Source: DASPXY01 sp038227745
GTDB taxonomy: Bacteria > Planctomycetota > Planctomycetia > Gemmatales > Gemmataceae
Reading direction: 5' to 3'
Assembly (NCBI GenBank): GCA_038227745.1
Contig: JBBRPS010000375.1
Span: 1 to 9,714, forward strand
Length of the DNA stretch: 9,714 nucleotides
Below the pieces are notes generated by a model. That model was not told where the DNA came from and ran no database searches. It saw only the letters and a program-made list of their open reading frames with translations. The translations under genes were made by a program, and so were the position numbers. Positions 1 through 6,340 of the stretch are shown here, one piece after another; positions within the stretch are counted from its first letter, which is position 1, and the number at the start of each line of letters is the position of its first letter.

Positions 1-2016
1 GATCGTCCCCTGCGAGATGAAATGCACCACGCGCACCGGCCGCCGCTGCCCCAGCCGATGCACGCGGCCAACCCGCTGCTCCAGCACCGCCGGGTTCCAC
101 GGCGGGTCCATGTTCAGCACGACGCTCGCGTGCTGCAGGTTCAGCCCCACGCCGCCCGCGTCCGTCGCCAGGAACAGCCGGCACTTCGGGTCGTCGCGGA
201 AGCGGTCCACCAGGTCCTTGCGCTTGCCGCCCGGCACGCCGCCGTGGAACAGCACGTGGTCCCAACCGCGCTCCTTGAAACGCCGCACCAGCAATTCGTG
301 CATCCGCAGCCACTGGCTGAACACCACCACCTTGGTCCCCGGCTGCTCCAAATACTCCTCCAGCAGCGTCACCGCCTCATCGACCTTCGGCCCGTGGTCG
401 GTTTGATGATCGACGAGATAGCTATTGTCGCAAGCCATGCGCATCCGCTGCAGCGCGATCATCAGCCGCCGCTGGTCGGCCTCCGGCAAGTAACGCAGCC
501 GCCGCCACCGCTCCACGATGCGCGCCACGATCTCCATGTTCTCGGTGTGGTGCTTGCGCTGCATCTCGGTCATCGGCACGAAGATGCTCGACTCGATGCG
601 CTCGGGGAGCTGGTCGAGCACCTGGTCCTTCTGGCGGCGCAGCAGCACCGGTGCCAGCGTCTGGCCGACGCGGTCGAGATCGCGGTAGCCGACGACCTTG
701 CCGTGCTCGTCGCGCACCTGGTGGTCGTGCAGCAGCTTGAACGTCGGCCCCAGGCGGAAGCGGTCCACGAACTGCACGATCGAGACCAGTTCCTCCAGGC
801 GGTTCTCCAGCGGCGTGCCCGTCAGCACCAGGGCATGGGGCGAGGCGATGCGCTTGACGCTGCGGGCCACACGCGTGCTCCAGTTCTTGATCCGCTGCGC
901 CTCGTCGAGGATCACCAGATCCGGCGCCCACTTCGCGATAAGATCGAGGTCGGTGTGGACGGTGTCGTAGTTCATCACCTTGTAGAAGGCCTCGGCGGCG
1001 AAGTCCTTCTCGCGCCGCCCGCGCAGGCCGCCGATGACCTGGATGGTGCGGTGCTTGACGAAGCGCTCGATCTCGCGCTGCCACTGGTGCTTGAGCGACG
1101 TGGGGCAGACGACCAGCACGCGCTCGACGGCGAAGAGCCGGGCCATGATCTCGGCGGCGGCGACGCCCTGGACCGTCTTGCCGAGGCCCATCTCGTCGCC
1201 GAGCAGGCAGCGGCCGGTGCGGGCGGCGAACAGGGCGCCCTCACGCTGGTAGTCGTAGAGATCGACGGCGACGAGGTCCTTGAAGGCGGCGCTGCGGATG
1301 CCGCGCGGGAACGCCTCGGCGACGCGCTGGCGGCGGTCCTCGGCGTCGCGCACCTCGGCGATGAACGCCAGCGCGTCGTCGGCGATGCGCAGGTCGGGGT
1401 CGTGCTGGGCGGCGTCGTTGAGGAAGGTGTTGAAGCGCGCGAAGGCGTCGGGCAGGAGGACGCCATCGGGGCCGAAGTAGTCGGGCGCCAGGCGGGCCAA
1501 CTCGACGGGGCAGGTTGTGCCGGGGCGGAAGCGGACCTCGCGCTGCAGGCCGTAGTGCAGGAAGACTTCGCTGTGGGGCGGCTGGAAGCCGGCCTTGAGG
1601 CGGGCGGCGCCGCCGCGCTTGCGCTCCAGGGCGGCGAGGGCGAACTCGATGTGCTTGCAGGTGCCGAGCGTATTGGTGGCGAAGTCGGGGCAGGAACAGA
1701 AGTTGTCGCCGGGGTGCGCGCCGCGGATCTGGACGCGGTAGGCGCTGCGGCTCTGCGGGTTGGCCACCTCGAACTCGGAAAACAGCGGGTCGTCGCCGAG
1801 GTTGCGCAGGAGGTAGTTCTGCTCGCGGCCGAACTGGCGGCGCAGCTCGATCTGCCAGTCCTCCAGCGACATGCCGGCCGGCTTGTGCAGCCGCGACAGC
1901 TTGGCCTTGCGGGCCTTCGCCTTCTGCTCGGGCTCCTCCGCTTCGGGGAGCGGCCGGGACGGCTTCTTCGCCTGCGGGGAAGTGGGGGACTTCGACGTTT
2001 TTTGCCGCCATTGCAT
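1..2016 (-). CDS. SWIM zinc-finger SNF2-family DEAD/DEAH helicase, C-terminus cut by window edge
   Basis: This is a Swi2/Snf2-type ATPase, expected to translocate on double-stranded DNA and remodel protein-DNA or polymerase complexes; its substrate cannot be read from sequence. I translated the minus strand from ATG at 2016 and found 672 open codons running off the left edge. The N-terminus is basic and rich in Lys/Pro/Glu (1-48). A SWIM zinc finger (C107-x-C109 ... C120-x-H122) follows. Helicase motifs appear in order: Walker A GDEMGLGKT (273-281, Lys280), DEAQ box (371-374), LTGTPLEN (398-405), ATDAGGVGLN (617-626) and QRVGRVHRLGQ (647-657). Only the end of the helicase C lobe and anything beyond it is missing. 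The start is supported by GGAG nine bases upstream. An ATG four bases further in belongs to another frame. DEAQ in place of DEAH is common in bacterial SNF2 proteins. Family is certain; the biological role (repair, transcription or defence) is open. Confidence 0.95.
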   Translation of the reverse strand, partial: MQWRQKTSKSPTSPQAKKPSRPLPEAEEPEQKAKARKAKLSRLHKPAGMSLEDWQIELRRQFGREQNYLLRNLGDDPLFSEFEVANPQSRSAYRVQIRGAHPGDNFCSCPDFATNTLGTCKHIEFALAALERKRGGAARLKAGFQPPHSEVFLHYGLQREVRFRPGTTCPVELARLAPDYFGPDGVLLPDAFARFNTFLNDAAQHDPDLRIADDALAFIAEVRDAEDRRQRVAEAFPRGIRSAAFKDLVAVDLYDYQREGALFAARTGRCLLGDEMGLGKTVQGVAAAEIMARLFAVERVLVVCPTSLKHQWQREIERFVKHRTIQVIGGLRGRREKDFAAEAFYKVMNYDTVHTDLDLIAKWAPDLVILDEAQRIKNWSTRVARSVKRIASPHALVLTGTPLENRLEELVSIVQFVDRFRLGPTFKLLHDHQVRDEHGKVVGYRDLDRVGQTLAPVLLRRQKDQVLDQLPERIESSIFVPMTEMQRKHHTENMEIVARIVERWRRLRYLPEADQRRLMIALQRMRMACDNSYLVDHQTDHGPKVDEAVTLLEEYLEQPGTKVVVFSQWLRMHELLVRRFKERGWDHVLFHGGVPGGKRKDLVDRFRDDPKCRLFLATDAGGVGLNLQHASVVLNMDPPWNPAVLEQRVGRVHRLGQRRPVRVVHFISQGTI

Positions 2017-2070
2017 AACGAAGGTCTCCAAAAGGCCCCCGCGCCGGAGAGGAGGCCGAGTTCCGCGGAC

Positions 2071-2079
2071 ATTGTACCA
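2071..2079 (-). promoter_or_regulatory. Candidate extended -10 promoter for the SNF2 gene
   Basis: On the minus strand the sequence reads TGGTACAAT, which fits the extended -10 pattern TGnTATAAT with one mismatch in the hexamer. It would start transcription near 2064 and leave a leader of about 48 bases before the ATG at 2016. No good -35 box stands 16-18 bases upstream, which is tolerable for an extended -10. This is a pattern match only. Confidence 0.35.
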
Positions 2080-2134
2080 AGGCGGCAAAGGGATGGTGGG
2101 GAGAAACTGCGCCGGGCCCTGGATTCCCACCCGA

Positions 2135-2200
2135 CGCTCTGGAGCGGGCTTGCCGTTTCGCGCGCTCGAGCGCGCGAAACGGCAAGCTCGCTCCAGAGCG
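2135..2200. repeat. 66-base near-perfect loopless palindrome
   Basis: Bases 2135-2167 are the reverse complement of 2168-2200 with a single G/T exception (2147 against 2188). The centre is CTCGAG, flanked by alternating CGCGCG. The outer end of each arm is itself a small palindrome, GCTC-TG-GAGC at 2136-2145 and its mate at 2190-2199. There is no T-tract on either side, so it is not a standard intrinsic terminator. It lies about 140 bases past the stop of the secreted-protein gene and about 55 bases upstream of the SNF2 -10 candidate. It could form a cruciform in DNA or a long hairpin in RNA; its function is unknown. Confidence 0.9.
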
Positions 2201-2341
2201 CCGGGAGAAGTACGGGGCCTCGGAAGGGTGAAGTCGGGAGAGGGGGCGCTGGAACTGGGGGCGCTAGAGGGTTTGAGGAGAAAGGGAGGCTCTATTCCTT
2301 CCGGCCGCGGTGGCGCCATGCCGCACAGCCGACCGGCCCGC

Positions 2342-4114
2342 CTATCGTTTCGCGGGCGTGATGTCGACCAGGCAGCCTTCCGGCTCCGTCAGATCGACGA
2401 GCTGCGGTTCGGCGCTCACGGCGACGGCCTCGTTGCCGGCGTTGTCGTGGACGCGGAGGCGCAGGTAGACGTACACCAGCCCCTGCGGCACTTGCCAGAG
2501 GTGCGAACCGTTGTTCACGAGGTCGGTGGCGATCTTCTCCCAGGGGCCGTTCGGCTCCTTGGCGTACTCCAGCGCGATCGGCCGGTCGGCCAGATTGCGG
2601 TCCTTCGCGTCCCAGCGGAGCAGCAGCGAGTCGCGCTTCTCGGGGATCGCCTTCGGCTTGCGCAGCTCCGCGACCGGCGGCGTGAGATCGACCTCGATCA
2701 TCATCTCCGGCGCGTCGCCCGGCTTCGGCGGCGCCTTGCCCAGGCCGGCCCGGTTCCGCACCACCAGGTACAGCCCGAACACGCCCTCGCCCGGTAGTTC
2801 CAGGGTTCGCTTGTACGAGCCGCCGGCCGACGCCTTCTGGGCGTCGGGGTCCTCCGCGAAGCGGACCCACGACTGGCCCCCGTCCTGGGTCAGGTAGAGC
2901 TCCACGGTGCCGATGCCCGACGGCCCCACCTTCGACAGTTGATACGTGAGAGTGATTTCCTTCTCATTGACCAACCGGACCTTCGCCAGCCCCCGCGACG
3001 GCGAAGCGGCCGCCAGGGGCGCCCCGGGAGAGGACATCGCCGAGTGGACCGGGGGCGACGACGCGGCCGCGCGCACGGTACTGCCGATCACGTCCCGGGG
3101 GTCGTCCACGGTCGCGGGAAGGCTCGCCTTCGCGCTCGCGAGCTGAGGCGGTGAGGCAGACCCCACCGTGCCGGTGAAGCTGCCCTGGGTGCCCTGTCCG
3201 GTCGGGATCGGATCCGAGGATGGCACCGAGGCCGGAGACGTCGGCGGCGTGGGTAGCGACTGCACCGGGGCGGCCTTCGCCTCCTGGGTCGGGGTGGGCG
3301 CAGGGGGCGGAGGGGGCGGCAGCACGACCTGACCAGCGGGTGCCGGCGCCGGGGGCTGTCCCCCGGCGGCGGGATGGTTCCCGCCAGCGTACGACGCGGT
3401 GGCGACGCTTCCCTGCACCTCGGCCTCGGCGTAGGAGACGTTCCTGGCCAGGTCCTTCATGGTCATGCGCACCGCGACCGGCGCCTGGCTCGTGAGCCGC
3501 ACCTTCGCCTGGCCGGTCGGCCCGGCCTTCAACTCGATGGGCAGCCAGACCGACGAGGCGCTGTCCAGGGTGCGGTACTCCAGCTTGAGGCTGTCCGCGT
3601 CGGGGTGGTCTTCGCGGATCGACCAGGAGACGACCAGGTCGTCGCCCTGGCGCTGGGCTGAGGTGATGCGCATCTGCGGCTTGACGCTGTCGATGATGAC
3701 CTTCAGGTCGGGCGGCCCCTTGTGGAGGTTTTCGGGGTCCTGCTTGCCCTGGAGGTTGACGGCGGCGACGCGGAACCAGTAGGTGCCGTCGCCGCGGGCG
3801 TAGTAGTTGAAGGAGTCCTTGTCCGGAGCGATCTTGGCGTAGCGCTCCCAGGTCTTGCCCTCGTCGGGCGAGGCGTAGAGGACCAGCTCGCGGACCTCGC
3901 GCTGGCGGGCCGAGTCGATGTCCACGGGGATCTTGATGGTCCGCTGGTTGATGTAGACCGTCTCGGCCGGCGCCGGGGCGGGGACCGGCGCCGGCGCGGT
4001 GGGGACCGGCGCCGGGGCAGCGGGGACCGGCGCCGGGGGCAGCGGGGCGGCGGGCGCCGGCGTCTGACCGGAAACCATCATGAGGCAGACCATCGTCAGG
4101 CTTCCCGCGGACAT
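2342..4114 (-). CDS. Secreted 590-residue protein with four Ig/FN3-like domains in a duplicated A-B module
   Basis: The function is not recognised; the protein is predicted to be exported and to act outside the cytoplasm through binding domains. ATG at 4114 has AGGAGG five bases upstream, a strong ribosome site. Residues 1-16 are a short hydrophobic export-like segment, and 18-50 is a Pro/Ala-Val tract. Four beta-rich segments follow: A1 (about 51-140), B1 (141-235), A2 (376-475) and B2 (476-575), separated by a low-complexity Pro/Ser/Ala linker (about 240-375). The A segments carry Asp-box-like turns, SPDEGKTW (82-89) and TQDGGQSW (409-416), and the B segments share an LEY...W core and a D-x-A-x-N strand near their ends. 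I see no catalytic motif, membrane anchor or sorting signal. It is divergent from larB and upstream of the SNF2 gene. Such Ig-like secreted proteins are common in planctomycetes. The coding call is firm and the domain class is an inference from pattern. Confidence 0.85.
   Translation of the reverse strand: MSAGSLTMVCLMMVSGQTPAPAAPLPPAPVPAAPAPVPTAPAPVPAPAPAETVYINQRTIKIPVDIDSARQREVRELVLYASPDEGKTWERYAKIAPDKDSFNYYARGDGTYWFRVAAVNLQGKQDPENLHKGPPDLKVIIDSVKPQMRITSAQRQGDDLVVSWSIREDHPDADSLKLEYRTLDSASSVWLPIELKAGPTGQAKVRLTSQAPVAVRMTMKDLARNVSYAEAEVQGSVATASYAGGNHPAAGGQPPAPAPAGQVVLPPPPPPAPTPTQEAKAAPVQSLPTPPTSPASVPSSDPIPTGQGTQGSFTGTVGSASPPQLASAKASLPATVDDPRDVIGSTVRAAASSPPVHSAMSSPGAPLAAASPSRGLAKVRLVNEKEITLTYQLSKVGPSGIGTVELYLTQDGGQSWVRFAEDPDAQKASAGGSYKRTLELPGEGVFGLYLVVRNRAGLGKAPPKPGDAPEMMIEVDLTPPVAELRKPKAIPEKRDSLLLRWDAKDRNLADRPIALEYAKEPNGPWEKIATDLVNNGSHLWQVPQGLVYVYLRLRVHDNAGNEAVAVSAEPQLVDLTEPEGCLVDITPAKR
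3967..4045. repeat. GC-rich tandem repeat coding the Pro/Ala tract
   Basis: Four copies of a unit beginning CCGGCGCCGG start at 3967, 3985, 4006 and 4027, so the period is 18, 21 and 21 bases. All periods are multiples of three, and the array encodes the PAPVP-type tract at residues 18-50 of the secreted protein. Slippage would change the tract length without breaking the frame. Confidence 0.75.
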
Positions 4115-4340
4115 CGCAACCTCCTGCCGAGGAAAGGGCGGCCGCGCGCGGCGGCGCCGGGACTCGGCTGTAGGAAAGACATCGGTTGTAGCGAGGCGGA
4201 ACTTGAGCGAAATTCGCCGCGGCCGGGAAAGGACTCAAGTCGCCGATAGAATGGACCTCGGGGCCGCGGGCGAGCGGCCGGGTTTACCCCGGCCGTCCGG
4301 CGCCGGGGGATTCGGGACAGCGCCGAGGACGGGAGGGGAC
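4115..4340. promoter_or_regulatory. Divergent intergenic region between the secreted protein gene and larB
   Basis: This 226-base gap must hold the 5' regions of two oppositely directed genes. Ribosome sites are visible at both ends: AGGAGG on the minus strand at 4120-4125 and GGGAGGGG on the plus strand at 4331-4338. A plus-strand TAGAAT at 4247-4252 resembles a -10 box but lacks a convincing -35, and I found no good minus-strand pair. Unlike the tandem and convergent gaps, it contains no long palindrome. Confidence 0.4.
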
Positions 4341-5117
4341 ATGGACCAGGGTGAACTGCGCGACCTCCTCGAACGGGTCCGCGCCAACGAAGTCAGCGTC
4401 GAGGCCGCGATGCAGCGCGTGCGCGCCGCGCCCCCGGAGGCCGACCTGGGATACGCGCACGTGGACCTGCAGCGGCGCGAGCGGTGCGGCTTCCCCGAGG
4501 TGATCTTCTGCGAGGGCAAAACGTGCGAGTGGGTCGAGGGCGTGGTGCGCAAACTCGCCGAGGCGCGGCAGGACTGCCTGGCGACGCGCGTCAGCGTCGA
4601 GCAGGCCGAGTCGCTGGCGCGGAGCTTCCCGCTGGGGCAGCAGGACCGCATCGCCCGCACGTTCTGGCTGCCGGCCGGGCCGCCGGCACCGCCGGCCGGC
4701 CGCGTGGTCGTCATCACGGCGGGCACCAGCGACCTGCCGGTGGCGCGCGAGGCGCTGGTGACGGCCCAGGCGCTGGGGTGCGACGTGGCGCTGCTCGCGG
4801 ACGTGGGCGTGGCCGGCATCCACCGCCTGCTGCGGCACCGTGGCCAGTTCAGCGGCGCGGACGTCATCGTCGTCACCGCCGGCATGGACGGGGCGCTCCC
4901 GAGCGTGGTGGGCGGCCTGGTCGATTGCCCGGTGATCGCGGTGCCGACGAGCATCGGCTACGGCGCCGCGTTCGGCGGGCTGGCGCCCCTGCTGACGATG
5001 CTCAACAGCTGCGCGGCGAACGTCGTCGTGGTGAACATCGACAGCGGCTTCAAGGGCGGCTACGTGGCGGCGCTGATCGCACGGCGGGCGGTCGCGGCGC
5101 GCGCGGGCACCGCGTAG
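4341..5117 (+). CDS. larB: LarB, nickel pincer cofactor biosynthesis carboxylase/hydrolase
   Basis: LarB carboxylates and hydrolyses nicotinic acid adenine dinucleotide to pyridinium-3,5-biscarboxylic acid mononucleotide, the first step to the nickel-pincer nucleotide of lactate racemase and related LarA enzymes. It acts in the cytoplasm. The 258-residue length is usual for the family. The N-terminal part carries the GFPEVIFCEGKT segment (50-61). The PurE-like C-terminal part has ITAGTSD (125-131), AGMDGALPSVVGG (180-192), PTSIGYGAAFGG (202-213) and LNSCA (221-225); Cys224 aligns by context with the catalytic cysteine of characterised LarB. The start at 4341 fits the family and follows GGGAGGGG; the frame is open upstream to 4080, but those residues look unlike LarB. 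LarC, LarE and LarA are not in this window, and the neighbours are unrelated. It ends seven bases before the 33-bp hairpin. Confidence 0.93.
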   Translation: MDQGELRDLLERVRANEVSVEAAMQRVRAAPPEADLGYAHVDLQRRERCGFPEVIFCEGKTCEWVEGVVRKLAEARQDCLATRVSVEQAESLARSFPLGQQDRIARTFWLPAGPPAPPAGRVVVITAGTSDLPVAREALVTAQALGCDVALLADVGVAGIHRLLRHRGQFSGADVIVVTAGMDGALPSVVGGLVDCPVIAVPTSIGYGAAFGGLAPLLTMLNSCAANVVVVNIDSGFKGGYVAALIARRAVAARAGTA

Positions 5118-5123
5118 AGGCCG

Positions 5124-5196
5124 TAACAGAACGTGGGGCAAGTTGCCAACTTGCCGAAAAAAACGGCAAGTTGGCAACTTGCCCCACGTTCTGTTA
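5124..5196. repeat. Perfect 33-bp inverted repeat with A7 loop between convergent genes
   Basis: Bases 5124-5156 and 5164-5196 are exact reverse complements around a loop of seven A. Each arm contains its own palindrome, GGCAAGTTG-C-CAACTTGCC at 5137-5155 and its mate at 5165-5183, so the strand can fold either as one long hairpin or as two short ones. It lies six bases after the larB stop and fifteen bases beyond the stop of the opposing dehydrogenase gene, which suits a bidirectional transcript end. The T-tract of a classic terminator is missing on both sides; the A/T run sits in the loop instead. Termination or mRNA 3'-end protection is an inference. Confidence 0.92.
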
Positions 5197-5211
5197 GGCG
5201 CTTGTAGGGGG

Positions 5212-6303
5212 TCAGGCGGCCTTGCCCTTCTGCTCCGGTCGGAACAGCGGCCCAAGCGGTGGCGGCACCTGCAGCGGGCCGATCGGACCGTGGCCGTGCC
5301 CCTCCCAGGCGTGACTGCGAATGCTCTCGAGTACCCGGTTGGCCAGCGCCATCGCCTTCAGCCCCGCCGCGCCGCTCGCCCGCGGCGTGGAGCGCTCGCG
5401 CACGCAGCGGACGAAGTCCTGCAACTCGCGCGTGAGCTGGTCGCCCTGGTCGCGGTCGAGTTCGAGCACTTGCAGGTGCCGGCCGAACAGGTCCTCCTTG
5501 AGCCTCACCAGCGACGCCGGGTCGAGCCGGCGCGGGTCCAGGCCGTGGCGCCGCAGCTCCTCCGACGGCTGCACCAGCGTCAGGCGGCGCTTCACGAAGT
5601 CGAGGCAGGCGTAGCCCTCCGGCGCCCAGACGTGCATGCAGCGCAGCGGCACCGGGCTGGCGCGGCTGGCGGTCACCGTGGCCACGCAGCCGTTGGCGAA
5701 CTGCAGCCGGGCGTTCGCCACGTCCTCGTGACGCCCGAACAGGCTCACGCCGACCGCCTCCACGCGCCGCACCGGCGCGCGCACCAGCGCCAGCAGCAGG
5801 TCGAGGTCGTGGATCATCAAATCCAGCACCACGCCGACATCGCTCGAGCGGCCGGTGTATGGTCCCTGGCGCTCGCAGGTGATGAACTTGGGCTGCAATG
5901 GGCGCGTTTGCAGCTCCTCGAAGGCTGGGTTGAAGCGCTCGATGTGGCCGACCTGGAGCACGGCGCCGGAGCGCTCGGCCAGGTCAACGAGGGCCTCCGC
6001 CTCTTCGAGGGTGGTGGCGAGCGGTTTTTCGACCAGGACGGGCGTGCCGCGCCGCAGGAACTCGGCAGCGACGGCGAAGTGCTGGCTGGTCGGCACCACG
6101 ACGCAGGCGGCATCGACCGCGTCGAGCAGCGGGCGGTAGTCGGCGTAGGCTCGGGTGCCGAGGCGGTGGGCGATGGCCTCGGCCTGCCCGGCGTTCACGT
6201 CCGCGATGCCCACCAACTCGACCTCTTCGAGGCCGGCGAGGATGCGCGCGTGCTCCTTGCCGAGGTGCCCCACGCCCACGACGGCCATCCGCAGACGGGC
6301 CAT
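5212..6303 (-). CDS. Gfo/Idh/MocA-family NAD(P)-dependent dehydrogenase, GnnA-like
   Basis: This 363-residue enzyme has the family layout: an N-terminal Rossmann fold with GVGHLGKEH (10-18), the EKP motif (92-94, Lys93 at the active site), and a C-terminal alpha/beta domain with DVGVVLDLMIHDLD (155-168). The segment VGHIERFNPAF (118-128) resembles that of UDP-GlcNAc 3-dehydrogenases (GnnA), which oxidise the 3-hydroxyl so that a partner aminotransferase (GnnB) can make UDP-GlcNAc3N for amide-linked lipid A. Its place 37 bases behind lpxC supports this. The specific substrate is inferred; another sugar or inositol dehydrogenase is possible, and no GnnB partner is in view. ATG at 6303 is chosen because GGGAGAG stands just upstream; a GTG four codons earlier would overlap that ribosome site. 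The C-terminal tail (333-363) is Gly/Pro-rich. Confidence 0.9.
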   Translation of the reverse strand: MARLRMAVVGVGHLGKEHARILAGLEEVELVGIADVNAGQAEAIAHRLGTRAYADYRPLLDAVDAACVVVPTSQHFAVAAEFLRRGTPVLVEKPLATTLEEAEALVDLAERSGAVLQVGHIERFNPAFEELQTRPLQPKFITCERQGPYTGRSSDVGVVLDLMIHDLDLLLALVRAPVRRVEAVGVSLFGRHEDVANARLQFANGCVATVTASRASPVPLRCMHVWAPEGYACLDFVKRRLTLVQPSEELRRHGLDPRRLDPASLVRLKEDLFGRHLQVLELDRDQGDQLTRELQDFVRCVRERSTPRASGAAGLKAMALANRVLESIRSHAWEGHGHGPIGPLQVPPPLGPLFRPEQKGKAA

Positions 6304-6340
6304 GCTCTCTCCCACGTTGTTCCGCCCCGGTTACACGCCC

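Larger units (their letters stand above)
2017..2341. other. Intergenic gap of 325 bases between the secreted protein gene and the SNF2 gene
   Basis: Both flanking genes read on the minus strand, so this gap holds the 3' end of the secreted-protein transcript and the 5' region of the SNF2 gene. It contains the SNF2 ribosome site and -10 candidate (near 2026 and 2071-2079) and the long palindrome at 2135-2200. The rest, 2201-2341, is purine-rich on the plus strand with runs such as GGGAGAGGGGG, and I see no gene, RNA or further repeat in it. Confidence 0.6.

Noticed and set aside
2135..2200. Insertion-sequence end or MITE
   Set aside because: No target-site duplication flanks it, no transposase is present, and I see no second copy of the same sequence in the window.
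22..2361. 779-codon plus-strand open frame
   Set aside because: It lies antisense to the SNF2 gene, runs through the intergenic palindrome, and has only His/Leu/Ala/Arg-rich composition with no domain. It is a by-product of high GC at third codon positions.
2964..4238. Minus-strand 424-codon frame overlapping the secreted protein gene
   Set aside because: It is an alternate frame with Arg/Gly/Pro-rich text and no motif; the other frame has a strong ribosome site and Ig-like domains.
4080..4340. In-frame 5' extension of larB
   Set aside because: The added residues are Arg/Gly-rich, do not resemble LarB, and would overlap the secreted-protein gene start; ATG 4341 has a good ribosome site.
5124..5196. 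Classic rho-independent terminator
   Set aside because: No T-tract follows the stem on either strand and the stem is much longer than usual, so I call it a repeat with a possible 3'-end role.
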